DNA of 32,934 nucleotides from Prevotella sp. Lineage in GTDB: Bacteria; Bacteroidota; Bacteroidia; Bacteroidales; Bacteroidaceae. Under the pieces are notes generated by a model. The model was not told the DNA's origin, did not search any database, and saw nothing but the letters and a program-made list of their open reading frames with translations. The position numbers and the translations under genes are program-made. This document shows, piece by piece, positions 15,942 through 25,408 of the stretch; the stretch's first letter is position 1; each line of letters begins with the position of its first letter. Location of the stretch: NCBI GenBank assembly GCA_017965475.1, contig JAGCPV010000064.1, forward strand, positions 1 to 32,934, read 5' to 3'.

Positions 15942-16521
15942 ATTGCGCAGACTTCATCATCTGTCGCCACTTGAACCAGCCGACGATGGCTATCACGACA
16001 TAAAGACCGTAGAGACTGGCTTTGAAGGGGATATCCTTGTAGAAATATAGTCCACAGGTGACGACATCGACGGCAATCCAGATGAACCACTGTTCGAGGT
16101 ACTTGTGTGCCAAGGCCCAGATACCCACGATACTCAAGGCGGTAGTGAAACTATCAGCCAGGGGCACATTGGAATTAGTGAACGTGACCAATAGCCAGTA
16201 GATCACACCCCACACGGCTGCGATGATGGCGAGCCAGGGCAGCATGAGGCGCTTCGGAAAATGGCGGATGGGTAACGGCTCCTTAGAAACGGAGCCGTGA
16301 ACCCACTTCCAGTAGCCATAGACCGTCATCGACAGATAATAGAACTCCATGCCGCAGTCGGCATAGAGTCCTTTCTGATAATAGAGTACAATACCAAGAG
16401 CCTGCATCAGGAAACCCACGACCCACATCCACACGCTGGCCCTATATTCCAGAAGTATATACGCCAGCCCCAAGACCGTCGTCACGATATCCAGCCAATG
16501 CTCCGCCAAGAAGGTAATCAT
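15940..16521 (-). CDS. pnuC: PnuC-family vitamin transporter, probably for thiamin (PnuT)
   Basis: An inner-membrane protein of 193 residues with about seven hydrophobic helices. VWMWVVGFLMQALGIVLYYQKGLYADCGMEF and YGYWKWVHG (the W-x-x-W-x-x-G type core, split here for description) are PnuC-family landmarks. PnuC proteins carry nicotinamide riboside, riboflavin or thiamin by facilitated diffusion. This copy follows a TonB receptor behind a TPP riboswitch, which points to thiamin. The open frame starts at a TTG, so ATG 16521 was chosen. It lies 16 bp after the receptor stop. The thiamin pyrophosphokinase gene often found third in such operons is not present. Confidence 0.88.
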   Translation of the reverse strand: MITFLAEHWLDIVTTVLGLAYILLEYRASVWMWVVGFLMQALGIVLYYQKGLYADCGMEFYYLSMTVYGYWKWVHGSVSKEPLPIRHFPKRLMLPWLAIIAAVWGVIYWLLVTFTNSNVPLADSFTTALSIVGIWALAHKYLEQWFIWIAVDVVTCGLYFYKDIPFKASLYGLYVVIAIVGWFKWRQMMKSAQ

Positions 16522-16537
16522 AACTATCAACTATTAA

Positions 16538-18931
16538 CTAGAATCTCAGCGTCAAATTCCCCATCATGGTAAATCCCGCCATGGGGATAAAGCCAATCTG
16601 ATAGTAGCGGTTGTCGTTGCCGTGTCCACCACTCTCGTAGATGGCGGAATACACCCAGCCGTTGGCAGCATAGCGACGGTTGAACACATTGTTGAAGTTC
16701 AGTCCGAAGATCGCCTCCTTCAGCACCTTCTTAGGCTTCAGCGTATAGTTCAGGGTGATGTTTGACACACTATAGCTGGGCAGTGATCGATCAGCATTCT
16801 CTGTATTGTCAAGATACTGACGGCTGATGAAATTCGTGTGCCATACAGCCTGCCAGCCCTTGTAGTGCAGGGTGACGAAACCATTGAGGATCGTCGAGGG
16901 CGAGAAGGCCAGCGTCGAATTGTCGTAGTGGATGATCTTCGTACCGTTGTCCCAGTCTTCCACGACCTCGTCAAAGTCCTTGATCTTGTTCTTGCTCAGT
17001 GCGGCATTACCCTCGATGGTGAGCCACGAGGTAGGTGCCACGCCCGCTTGGAGCTCTACACCCATACGGTAAGAATCGTCAATGTTCGTCGTCAGTTTCT
17101 CACCGATATCACTCACCTCACCCGTCTGCACAAACTGATCTTTGTAACTCATATAATAGAAGTTGGCGCCCACATGCCAGATATCGCCTGTGTAAGTATA
17201 GCCCAGTTCCGTATCCAACAGACTCTCTGCCTTGGGGAAGGGATATTCTTTTCTATCTGTTCCGTTATCGGTGAAATTGTTACGCTCTGGCTCCCGATGG
17301 CTAAGGGCAAGAGAGCCATAGACACGATGATCGCCAACTGTCCACGAGAAGCCAGCCTTCGGGTTCAGGAAGTTGTACTTCTCGTCGATGTCAAGATAAT
17401 GCTTCTTTATTTGACCATCATCTGGATCTATATAATATTTGTCATTGTAACCGTCAGACTTGTAGCCCACATGACGGTACTGAAGATCGGCGAACACCTC
17501 CCACTGCTCGGAGATATGATAGGCCGCCTTCAGGAAGACGTTACCATCGAATTTATGGGCATCAGAGTCGTAGTACGTATATTCGCCATTAGCAAGGATC
17601 TGCTGACGCACATACTCATGTTTAGCATAGGTAACACGGCCGAAATGGTTACCGTCGAAGTTCTGCAGCGACAGACCACCGATGATATCCCACGACTCAT
17701 CCTTGTAGTTCAGGTTCCATATCAGTCCGTAGGTGTGCTGCGTCAGTCCCTTCTTACGGACGAAGTCGGTCTTCTTGATCTTGTCGCCTTCTGGTGTCGT
17801 GATGGAGAGTCCGAACTTCGAGAGTTTATTGTCGGGACGGAACTCCTCATAATAACCATAGCCATAGGTGTAGTGCAGTGAGGCCGTCGTTGTCCAATGG
17901 TCGCTGATGTTCCAGGCGGCAGAGAGGATATTGTGGTTCTGCCAGAAATTGTCGGTGGTCTTGTCCCAGTAGGTACCGTCGGCTAACTGGTAACGCCGGG
18001 TCACGTAGTTACCATTGGCATCTTTCTCAAAGGCGTTCCAATCCGACTGCACCATCGTCTCATAAAGCGTGTTATACTTGCCCAGACCTGCGTTCCACAT
18101 ATCCTGATAGGTCTTGATGCCCGTATTTGTACCGTATGTGCCATCCATCAGCGAGAGATCGTTGTTTCCCGCCGTCACACCATTCCATGCCTGACCCGTC
18201 TTCTCGAAGTTGCCGATGTTCTTATAACGGATCTGGAAGCTATTGTCCAACCAGGTGAGACCACCATAGTAGGAGCCACTGCGCCCTGAGGTGCCGTGGA
18301 TAAAGCCGTCAGTATGCGTCTCATGGTAGGCACCGTCGAAGATCAGATGCTTCCACAGCAGACCAGTCGAAAACTTGCCACCTATATTATAGGTATTGAA
18401 TGAACCATAGGAGCCTGAGATCTCGATGCTGGGTGTAATCAGGGGCGTAGCTGACGAAAGAGCCACAGAACCCCCGAAGGCACCGTCACCATTGGTAGAG
18501 GATCCCACACCACGCTGGATCTGCACACTACCAAGCAGTGAACCGTAGGAGTTCATATTGGCCCAGAACACGCACTGATCCTCTGGCGAGTTCAGAGGCA
18601 CGCCGTCGAGCGTCACGTTGATACGGGAGTCGCCCGCACCACGGATACGCATATAGGTCGTACCTGTACCCAGACCGTTCTCACTCCAAGCCACCACACC
18701 TGGGGTCTGTGAGAACAGGAAGGGCAGTTCCTTTCCTGTCTTGGAGAACTCATCGAGTTGCACTTTCCTGATGTTGGCCACAGCATACGGCGCATTCTTC
18801 TGCGCCCGCACTCCCTTCACGACCACCTCCTGTAACTGCTCCACCTGTGTCGAGTCATAGAGCACCTCGTGTTTCTGGGCATTCACACTGGCGCACACCA
18901 GCGCCGTCATCACTAAAACAAATCTTTTCAT
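16538..18931 (-). CDS. TonB-dependent outer-membrane receptor, probably for thiamin compounds
   Basis: A 797-residue receptor with a signal peptide ending at about ASVNAQ and a TonB-box-like LQEVVVKG at about 33-40. The plug domain (about 45-165) includes FLFSQTPGVVAWSENGLGTG, MRIRGAGDSRINVTLDGVPLN and GSVQIQRGVGSSTNGDGAFGGSV-type motifs, each a standard plug signature. A 22-strand-type barrel follows and ends in GNLTLRF with the terminal Phe. It has no N-terminal CarboxypepD-like SusC domain. The TPP riboswitch in its leader and the PnuC transporter downstream indicate uptake of thiamin or a phosphate derivative. That substrate is inferred from context, not from the barrel. Confidence 0.9.
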   Translation of the reverse strand: MKRFVLVMTALVCASVNAQKHEVLYDSTQVEQLQEVVVKGVRAQKNAPYAVANIRKVQLDEFSKTGKELPFLFSQTPGVVAWSENGLGTGTTYMRIRGAGDSRINVTLDGVPLNSPEDQCVFWANMNSYGSLLGSVQIQRGVGSSTNGDGAFGGSVALSSATPLITPSIEISGSYGSFNTYNIGGKFSTGLLWKHLIFDGAYHETHTDGFIHGTSGRSGSYYGGLTWLDNSFQIRYKNIGNFEKTGQAWNGVTAGNNDLSLMDGTYGTNTGIKTYQDMWNAGLGKYNTLYETMVQSDWNAFEKDANGNYVTRRYQLADGTYWDKTTDNFWQNHNILSAAWNISDHWTTTASLHYTYGYGYYEEFRPDNKLSKFGLSITTPEGDKIKKTDFVRKKGLTQHTYGLIWNLNYKDESWDIIGGLSLQNFDGNHFGRVTYAKHEYVRQQILANGEYTYYDSDAHKFDGNVFLKAAYHISEQWEVFADLQYRHVGYKSDGYNDKYYIDPDDGQIKKHYLDIDEKYNFLNPKAGFSWTVGDHRVYGSLALSHREPERNNFTDNGTDRKEYPFPKAESLLDTELGYTYTGDIWHVGANFYYMSYKDQFVQTGEVSDIGEKLTTNIDDSYRMGVELQAGVAPTSWLTIEGNAALSKNKIKDFDEVVEDWDNGTKIIHYDNSTLAFSPSTILNGFVTLHYKGWQAVWHTNFISRQYLDNTENADRSLPSYSVSNITLNYTLKPKKVLKEAIFGLNFNNVFNRRYAANGWVYSAIYESGGHGNDNRYYQIGFIPMAGFTMMGNLTLRF

Positions 18932-18989
18932 ACCTAATAGTACCTTTAATTAATAAATAATGTAAAGGGGGAACATTGTGTTGATTAAG

Positions 18990-19078
18990 CCTACTATCCA
19001 TCCCTACGCCGGCATTGTCCGGATCAGGTTAGAGGGTATCATCTCAGCCCACACCCGTGGGCACCCCTTGATAATCGG
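18990..19078 (-). ncRNA. TPP (THI-box) riboswitch
   Basis: The minus strand contains GGGGTGCCC, GGCTGAGATGATACCC, AACCTGATCCGG and AATGCCGGCGTAGGGA in order, the conserved core of the thiamin pyrophosphate aptamer. ATTATC and GATAGT can close P1. About 60 nt separate it from the receptor ATG, leaving room for an expression platform. High TPP should switch the transport operon off. Confidence 0.97.
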
Positions 19079-19081
19079 CTG

Positions 19082-19112
19082 CAAAGGTAATACAATTCGT
19101 CCAAAATACAAA
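19082..19112 (-). promoter_or_regulatory. Promoter of the thiamin transport operon
   Basis: On the minus strand TTTG (19112-19109) is followed after 19 bp by TACCTTTG (19089-19082), a full match to the Bacteroidetes promoter. It lies just upstream of the riboswitch. Confidence 0.8.
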
Positions 19113-19193
19113 ACAAATCGTCATTTTTCAGCAGAAAAAAAACAAAGAGATAGAGAAGATATATGGATTTTGTTATATTGTAATCTTTGGGAT

Positions 19194-21650
19194 TTATATC
19201 TTTATCGTCTTATCACCCACCTTCAGGATATGGAACTGGCTGGTGGAAAGAGGGATTGAAATCTCCGTGCCATCAGAGACGACAGTATGGATAAGCATTC
19301 CACGAAGATCGTAGAGCTGCACCTTCATGCCGACAGGAACAGACACCAGCAGCAGACGCTTCCCGTCGCGGAACCATTTCCAGTTTGGCGACGATAAGGT
19401 ATTGATGCCACTGACATCAGTTAACTCCGCATTGATCGTCAGGGATTTACACTTGGGCATGGCAAACGAGCAGGTTGTACCTTCCACAAAGTTCTCCTTG
19501 GTGCCAGTCTCTGACTCTGTGATGATATGCCAGCCAGCAATTTCCCAACCTTCCGGAGCCTCTCCCTCAAGTGTCACATTACGCTCCCGATAGAACTGAC
19601 CGTCGAAAGTGCCCCTCGACAGTTTTACGCCATTAAACCTGACAGTCATCCCTGAAGCCTGTTCCACAGACTGGTTGATGGTCATCGGGATGGGCGTACC
19701 TAACTTGTAGGAAGCAGCCAGATGCTTATAGAAATAGGCAGTGCGCTCCGACATCCACAAACGGGCATCTGCCAACTCTGCATCGTAGGACTTGATCTGA
19801 TCTGCCTCTGGCATCAGCTGTCTGTAATAGGGGATCTCAGACTTGATGGTCTCGTACATGGGATCCCAGATCTCACGTACACCTCTCTCATTCAGGAAGT
19901 CACCCATGTAGATGCTGCAACGATCGACGAACTCACGGTTCAGATCCGGATTCTCCATCATATAGCGGAACAACATCGTGTATTCCGGTCTTTTGACCCA
20001 ATAGTCACCCACGCCATAATTATAGAACCACTCAATGGAATTGACATTGACAGGGCATCTGCTGATGGTGGGATAGCCCCACTGTTCATGTCCAATTCCC
20101 CAGTCAGTATCCTTGGCCACAAAACGCCACCGACCACCTTCCGCGCGCGGACGCCACAGTATGGTGTTATTGCCAGGGAAATCCATATTGCCAAAATAGA
20201 GGTTCATCGCCATCAGATTGATATACTCCACACAATCCATCCATTCCTCATACTCCTCCCGTGTGTGACCACGATGACTATAGAAATCACTGAACTCATC
20301 GAAGTTCATCATGTCGCCCTCTTTCACATAGGTCCAGTTCTCTATCAGGTCGATATCCTCTAACCCATCGTAGTTGGCCCAGATAAAATCTCCAGTACTT
20401 CGTTCGCGTATATTGATAATGCCTTTGTAACTACCGTTGATGAAGATGATGGCAGGACGCCAAGGTTCCCAGTCGATGTCGGTATAGGTTCCCATGACCC
20501 GTTGGATCAGGGCATCACGCATATAGAGATACAGATGGTCGCCTCCGGCATTGCGCAGAAGGATGGACTTCTGCTCAATAAGACCCGGCTTCTGATCTGG
20601 GAAGAACTCATACTTGAAATGCTTCGTGCCGAAACGCTTATGAGCATAGAAGATCAGCGACTTCGGATTGTATTTCCGCGATGACTCGCCCATGACACGA
20701 GCCTCACCAAGTTGGTTGATGACACTTGTCTTACCAGGGCTTTCAAAGAACTCAATATTCATCGGGCGCCGCCAGTTGAACTCGTAGTTATTAGTGCCAG
20801 GCTGGTAATTACCTTCCACGAAGATACCGATCTTGGCACTCGACAGGTATTTGTCATCCGTCGTAATACTAATCACTGGCAGTGTCACTTCCCGTGAGAA
20901 ATAGATATAGCTCTGGGCAACAGAACGACGTGAGAGCCAACCGTCGCAGAAGAGTTTGGCACGGACAACCGTCGTATTGGTGATGGAGATGGGATCCTTA
21001 TACTTCGCACTATTCTCCGTAGGCTCAGACCCGTCTAACGTATAGAGGATCCTCGTACCCTCAGGGGAGCCGTCAGGCAAGGAGAGCGTCAAGGTCAGTG
21101 AGGAGCCATTGACGACAACCTTTCCCATCTCACTGAAAACGGGATCACCTAAGATGTTGTCCGTCGTCTGACCGCTGTTTGCCTTGCCTGGCGTCGGAAC
21201 CAACTGGTACCCCCATTCATCGCCACCGTCATACTTTCGTCCATAGGCAATATTGGGAGCCGGCTGTTTCGGCAGGTCCGTAACCTTGTCGATAACCTCC
21301 GAACCATAAAAGAGATACACGTTACAGCCCTTCCCTGACTCCAGGCGGAAGGAGGTATGCATCAACTTTGCAGCCTTATCGCAATAGACAAGGGCGTATT
21401 GTCTGGGGGCAATACTCACATCAGGCAGACGCCATATCTCATCACTCTGGTCACTGATGCCCAGCCGATATCCATTAAGACTGACGGCCACATCACCTGC
21501 ATTATACAGTTCCACCCATGAATCGGGGAAATCGTTCAGATCATCCATGATGCAATCCACATTCGACTGCATCAGTTCATTGATAACAATTTGGGCCTTA
21601 GCCATCTGGCTAAACAGGCCGAATATCATCAAAAAAGCAATTTTCTTCAT
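19194..21650 (-). CDS. Secreted CotH-kinase-like protein with lamin-tail domain and C-terminal sorting tail
   Basis: An 818-residue secreted protein. The signal peptide ends at about QMAKAQ. Next come a lamin-tail domain (INELMQSN...WVELYNAGD...LNGYRLG, about 20-150), a chitobiase-like beta-sandwich segment (ILYTLDGSEPTENSAKY, about 200-260), a CotH-like region (about 265-640: GEARVMGESSRKYNPKSL, LLRNAGGDHLYLYMRDALI, INGSYKGIINIRER, VAKDTDWGIGHE) and a tail ending VQLYDLRGML...FHILKVGDKTIKI, which looks like a type IX secretion signal. CotH proteins are atypical kinases in spore coats and elsewhere; the DTDWG aspartates could be the metal ligands. The gene lies 32 bp after the Na/Pi cotransporter, so co-transcription is likely. 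The biological substrate is unknown. Confidence 0.82.
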   Translation of the reverse strand: MKKIAFLMIFGLFSQMAKAQIVINELMQSNVDCIMDDLNDFPDSWVELYNAGDVAVSLNGYRLGISDQSDEIWRLPDVSIAPRQYALVYCDKAAKLMHTSFRLESGKGCNVYLFYGSEVIDKVTDLPKQPAPNIAYGRKYDGGDEWGYQLVPTPGKANSGQTTDNILGDPVFSEMGKVVVNGSSLTLTLSLPDGSPEGTRILYTLDGSEPTENSAKYKDPISITNTTVVRAKLFCDGWLSRRSVAQSYIYFSREVTLPVISITTDDKYLSSAKIGIFVEGNYQPGTNNYEFNWRRPMNIEFFESPGKTSVINQLGEARVMGESSRKYNPKSLIFYAHKRFGTKHFKYEFFPDQKPGLIEQKSILLRNAGGDHLYLYMRDALIQRVMGTYTDIDWEPWRPAIIFINGSYKGIINIRERSTGDFIWANYDGLEDIDLIENWTYVKEGDMMNFDEFSDFYSHRGHTREEYEEWMDCVEYINLMAMNLYFGNMDFPGNNTILWRPRAEGGRWRFVAKDTDWGIGHEQWGYPTISRCPVNVNSIEWFYNYGVGDYWVKRPEYTMLFRYMMENPDLNREFVDRCSIYMGDFLNERGVREIWDPMYETIKSEIPYYRQLMPEADQIKSYDAELADARLWMSERTAYFYKHLAASYKLGTPIPMTINQSVEQASGMTVRFNGVKLSRGTFDGQFYRERNVTLEGEAPEGWEIAGWHIITESETGTKENFVEGTTCSFAMPKCKSLTINAELTDVSGINTLSSPNWKWFRDGKRLLLVSVPVGMKVQLYDLRGMLIHTVVSDGTEISIPLSTSQFHILKVGDKTIKI

Positions 21651-21682
21651 CTTTCAAGCCAACCAACAAAAATCATATCATA

Positions 21683-23413
21683 TTAACGGAGACCCATACG
21701 AGCCTCAACAACGTTTACTACATAGTCACCTAATTTCTCGCACTCGTTGATCAGGTCCATATAGATAGTACCGACTGCATAAGTGTATTCATGGTTATTG
21801 ATATCCACTATATTCTGCTGCTTCAGTTGGTTGCGGTAATTGTTGATCTCGTGCTCAATGTTGAACGAGCGGTTTACATCGAACGACTCCTTGCGGCCTC
21901 CCATCAGACGATTCATCTGCGAAAGCGATTGATTGGTCAGTTCCATCATCTGGTGGAGATGGTCGTACTGCTTGTCAACGAAGTGATCTTCCTTGGCATT
22001 GTACTTACGCGATATCGTACGAGCCATGTTGTAACAGGCATCACCGATACTCTCCAACTCTGAGATCTCACGAAGCATGGCACGGATCTTGGCCTTCGTC
22101 TCATCGCTGAGATGAGCATCACTAACAGAGTCCAGATATTTGGCAATTTCCAGTTCCATGTTATCACTGATACCCTCATACTTCTCAATACGCGTATAAA
22201 GCTTATTGAAATCGCCTGCCTTATTGTCTTTCTTGTTAGAGGCACTGCTTGAGAGGGTCAACAACTCGCGCACCATCTCGAACATACGCTGCATACGGCC
22301 AGAAAACGCCTGTATCTCCTTCTGGGCCTCCAACACAGAAAGTTCTGGGGTCTTCATGAAGCCAGCCGTGATAAAGTGCAGACGGAAGTCCTCCTCCTCA
22401 TCGATCTTCTTAGGCTTGATGACCCAGCATACGAACCTCTCAATCTGTGGAATAAACCAGATGAGAATGAAGGTATTAGCAACATTGAAAGAGGTATGGA
22501 AGGCCGCCAGCACAAAACTCAGTTTAGCGGCATTGGCCAGGAACACGCTCGTCTCGACGGAGTCTTTAGCCATCGTCACGTCGTAACCAACCCAACCACA
22601 CACCATATCGATGAACGGACGGAACACGAACAGAATCCACACCACACCAAACACGTTGAAGAACATATGCGCCAGTGCTGCCCGACGAGCCTGGGTATTG
22701 GCCGAGAGAGCCGCCAGGTTCGAGGTAATGGTAGTACCGATGTTCTCACCCATCACCAAGGCGATTCCCTGATAAATAGGTAAAGCACCACTGGAGCAGA
22801 GGATCATCGTGATAGCCATGACAGCTGCAGACGACTGCACACAGAATGTCAGGATGCCGCCAAGGATCAGAAAGATCAGCGTGGTCAGGAATGAGTCTGG
22901 ATCAAAGGAGGCGAAGAAATCAAGCACGGCCTGATTCTCACCGAGGTGCATCTCCGTACCCGTCATGCGCAGGGTACCAAGTCCCAGAAGCAAGAATGAC
23001 AAACCGAACAGGAAATCACCTATATATCTGTATTTCTTCAGATAGATCAGGATAATACCCAGGAAGAATGCTGGATAGATGGCGCTGGTGATATCAAATG
23101 ACATACCTGCCGACATGATCCACGCCGTGAGCGTCGTTCCGATATTGGCACCCATGATGACCGAGATAGCCTGTGCCAGCGTGAGTAGGCCGGCATTGAC
23201 AAAAGAAACGGTCATCACCGTCGTAGCGGTCGATGACTGGACGGAGGCCGTCACCAACATACCCGTCAGCATACCCGTGAAACGGTTGGTAGTCATGGCG
23301 CCCAGAACATGTCGCAACTGCGGACCTGCCATCTTCTGCAGAGCCTCACTCATCGACTTCATACCGAACATAAGAAGTGCGAGGGAGCCGAGTAGTTTGA
23401 ATAGAACTAACAT
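21683..23413 (-). CDS. Na+/phosphate cotransporter (NptA/PNaS family) with PhoU-like domain
   Basis: A 576-residue membrane protein. Two inverted halves carry the family signatures: VQSSTATTVM (Gln59-Ser60-Ser61) with GANIGTT, then VQSSAAVMAI with GENIGTT. The second part (about 365-576) is a cytosolic helical PhoU-like domain. It imports phosphate with sodium across the inner membrane. The open frame extends 32 codons further, but those residues overlap the promoter and are polar, so ATG 23413 (MLVLFKLLGSLALLMFGMKS) was chosen. A -7 box TATCTTTG (minus, 23451-23444) lies about 31 bp upstream. It is divergent from the nucleoside kinase gene and is followed by the CotH-like gene. Confidence 0.93.
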   Translation of the reverse strand: MLVLFKLLGSLALLMFGMKSMSEALQKMAGPQLRHVLGAMTTNRFTGMLTGMLVTASVQSSTATTVMTVSFVNAGLLTLAQAISVIMGANIGTTLTAWIMSAGMSFDITSAIYPAFFLGIILIYLKKYRYIGDFLFGLSFLLLGLGTLRMTGTEMHLGENQAVLDFFASFDPDSFLTTLIFLILGGILTFCVQSSAAVMAITMILCSSGALPIYQGIALVMGENIGTTITSNLAALSANTQARRAALAHMFFNVFGVVWILFVFRPFIDMVCGWVGYDVTMAKDSVETSVFLANAAKLSFVLAAFHTSFNVANTFILIWFIPQIERFVCWVIKPKKIDEEEDFRLHFITAGFMKTPELSVLEAQKEIQAFSGRMQRMFEMVRELLTLSSSASNKKDNKAGDFNKLYTRIEKYEGISDNMELEIAKYLDSVSDAHLSDETKAKIRAMLREISELESIGDACYNMARTISRKYNAKEDHFVDKQYDHLHQMMELTNQSLSQMNRLMGGRKESFDVNRSFNIEHEINNYRNQLKQQNIVDINNHEYTYAVGTIYMDLINECEKLGDYVVNVVEARMGLR

Positions 23414-23443
23414 AAAGATTCGTTTTTGTATGAAATTCGGGCA

Positions 23444-23503
23444 CAAAGATACAAAATAATTGCGGAAAAAGAGCCATGATTTGTGAATTATTTCGTATCT
23501 TTG
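23444..23503. promoter_or_regulatory. Divergent -7 elements for the Na/Pi transporter and the nucleoside kinase
   Basis: TATCTTTG occurs on the minus strand at 23451-23444 and on the plus strand at 23496-23503. Neither has a clear TTTG at 19-21 bp, so only the -7 parts are supported. Leaders would be about 25-30 nt on both sides. Confidence 0.55.
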
Positions 23504-23532
23504 CAACAAAATTCACCTAAAACATATAAAAT

Positions 23533-25197
23533 ATGAAGGAACAGACCATCCAAGTTTACTGTAAGAATAACGGGAGAAAGCTCGAAGTACCCCTTGGCTG
23601 CACCCTTGAGGATGTGTATCAGCAGACAGGTCTCGAAATGAAGTACGGACCAATCTCCGCACACGTTAATAACAAGGTGGAAGGCATGCACTTCCGTATC
23701 TATAAGCAAAAGGAAGTGGAGTTCCTCGACATTACTTCATCCAGTGGCTCACGTGCTTATACGCGCAGTCTGTTCTTCGTGCTCTGTAAGGCTGCACATG
23801 ACCTCTACGACCCTTGCAAGGTAGCCATCGACATTCCCGTCAGCAATGGTTACTATGTAAACCTCAACATCGGACGTCCCGTGACACTTGACGATGCGGG
23901 AGCCATCCGTCGTCGTATGCAGGAAATCATCGATGCCGCCCTACCCATCCATCGTCATGAAACCACCACTGAGGAAGCTATCGCCATGTTTGACAGCCTG
24001 CACAACCGTTCAAAGGTTAAACTGCTGAAGAGCACGGGTAGTCTATACACAACCTATTACGACATCGACGGTTATGTTGATTACTATTATGGTTCCCTTT
24101 TGACGAATACCTCACAACTCTACCTCTTCGGACTGGAGAAGTATTACGATGGTTTGCTCCTGCGCCTGCCATCACGGGAACACCCTAATGAACTCGGTGA
24201 GATGACACATCAGGACAAGATGTTCAGCATCTTCAAAGAGCACCACCAGTGGCAGGACATCCTCGGACTGCGTACCATTGGTGACCTGAATGATGCGATC
24301 ACCAAAGGCTACGCCTCACAACTCATCATGGTCAGCGAGGCCTTGCAGGAGAAGAAAATCGCAAAGATTGCCGACGAGATCGCCCAACGTAAGGGCACCC
24401 GGATGGTTCTCATCGCCGGCCCGTCATCCAGCGGAAAGACCACAACCTGCAAGCGTCTCAGCGTACAGCTCGCCGTGAACGGCATCAAACCCGTCGGCAT
24501 CTCGCTTGACGATTACTTCTTAGATCGCGACAAGACACCTCTCGACGAGAAGGGCGACTATGACTTCGAGAACTTACACGCCTTGAACCTCCCCTTGTTC
24601 AACGAACAACTCACAGCCCTTTTCCGAGGCGAGGAGATAGAACTGCCACGCTATGATTTCCCCACGGGCACCAGTCAGAAGAGTGGTAAGAAGCTCCGTC
24701 TCGGCGAAAACGAGATCCTCGTCGTAGAGGGTATCCATGCCCTGAATCCCGAACTGACCTCACAGATTCCCAATGAGCAGATCTTCCGTGTCTATGCCTC
24801 TGCGTTGACCACCATCCTGCTCGATAACCACAACTACATTCCCACCACTGACAACCGACTGCTACGTCGCATCATCCGCGACCACAAATACCGTGCTGTC
24901 ACGGCTCAGGAGACCATCCGTCGTTGGCCGTCTGTCCGGGCTGGAGAAAACAAGTGGATCTTCCCCTTCCAGGAGAATGCCGATGCGATGTTCAATACAG
25001 CCATGATTTTCGAACTCGCCGTTATCAAAAGTCAGGCAGAGCCACTTCTGGAGGCAGTGCCCGAAAATTGTCCCGAACATGCGGAGGCCTACCGCTTGCT
25101 GAAATTCCTGCGTTATATCAAACCCATCCCTGAGACGCAGATTCCACCGACCTCACTACTCCGTGAGTTCCTTGGTGGAAGTTCCTTCCAATATTAG
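23533..25197 (+). CDS. Nucleoside (uridine) kinase fused to a ThrRS-like N-terminal region
   Basis: A 554-residue cytosolic protein. Residues 1-60 look like a TGS/ubiquitin-like fold. Residues 60-240 resemble the second additional domain of threonyl-tRNA synthetase. Residues 285-500 form a uridine kinase/phosphoribulokinase-type P-loop domain with Walker A GPSSSGKT at 296-303. VGISLDDYFLDRDKTPLDE follows, with the acidic DDYF motif typical of uridine kinases, and then EGIHALNP. This architecture is known for uridine kinase-like proteins such as that of Thermotoga. The reaction, NTP-dependent phosphorylation of a nucleoside, is inferred from the family. It lacks any aminoacylation core. Confidence 0.88.
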   Translation: MKEQTIQVYCKNNGRKLEVPLGCTLEDVYQQTGLEMKYGPISAHVNNKVEGMHFRIYKQKEVEFLDITSSSGSRAYTRSLFFVLCKAAHDLYDPCKVAIDIPVSNGYYVNLNIGRPVTLDDAGAIRRRMQEIIDAALPIHRHETTTEEAIAMFDSLHNRSKVKLLKSTGSLYTTYYDIDGYVDYYYGSLLTNTSQLYLFGLEKYYDGLLLRLPSREHPNELGEMTHQDKMFSIFKEHHQWQDILGLRTIGDLNDAITKGYASQLIMVSEALQEKKIAKIADEIAQRKGTRMVLIAGPSSSGKTTTCKRLSVQLAVNGIKPVGISLDDYFLDRDKTPLDEKGDYDFENLHALNLPLFNEQLTALFRGEEIELPRYDFPTGTSQKSGKKLRLGENEILVVEGIHALNPELTSQIPNEQIFRVYASALTTILLDNHNYIPTTDNRLLRRIIRDHKYRAVTAQETIRRWPSVRAGENKWIFPFQENADAMFNTAMIFELAVIKSQAEPLLEAVPENCPEHAEAYRLLKFLRYIKPIPETQIPPTSLLREFLGGSSFQY

Positions 25198-25248
25198 ATA
25201 AGACCGCTTGTTTTGTTGCAAAAAAGGGGTACTATAGGAAAAACAGAA

Positions 25249-25335
25249 GGCTCCGTAGGAAAATTTGGAGGCTCCAAATTTTCCTACGGAGCCTCTAAAT
25301 TTCTCAACGGAGCCTCTAAATTCTTCTGCGGAGCC
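25249..25335. repeat. 20-bp perfect inverted repeat plus three 21-bp tandem repeats
   Basis: 25249-25268 and 25274-25293 are perfect reverse complements around AGGCT, and the symmetry continues through the centre. From 25273 three tandem 21-bp units follow (25273-25293, 25294-25314, 25315-25335), all ending in CGGAGCC with the form TCYAAATT-N6-GCGGAGCC or a close variant. The left arm is thus an inverted fourth copy. No spacers are present, so this is not a CRISPR array. Confidence 0.9.
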
Positions 25336-25374
25336 ACGAATCGGATGAATTCTCTCGAGAATTGGAACCTATTT

Positions 25375-25386
25375 CACGCGCGCGCA
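25375..25386. repeat. Alternating CG/CA tract (left)
   Basis: CACGCGCGCGCA is twelve bases of strict pyrimidine-purine alternation, a potential Z-DNA former. A similar tract lies about 120 bp to the right at 25501-25514, on the other side of a long hairpin. Confidence 0.6.
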
Positions 25387-25408
25387 GGCGAATAATTGTC
25401 CTTTTTAA

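Noticed and set aside
16838-17881. Long plus-strand open frame (347 codons) within the TonB receptor gene
   Set aside because: The receptor frame is clearly the coding one. The opposite frame has a hydrophobic but featureless product and no start signals.
25249-25335. CRISPR-like array
   Set aside because: The units are contiguous 21-bp tandem repeats with no spacers, and no cas genes are nearby.
25213-25395. Small plus-strand frame with repeated GASKF peptides
   Set aside because: The peptide repeats simply translate the 21-bp DNA repeats, which happen to be a multiple of three. There is no ribosome site and the repeats include an inverted copy.
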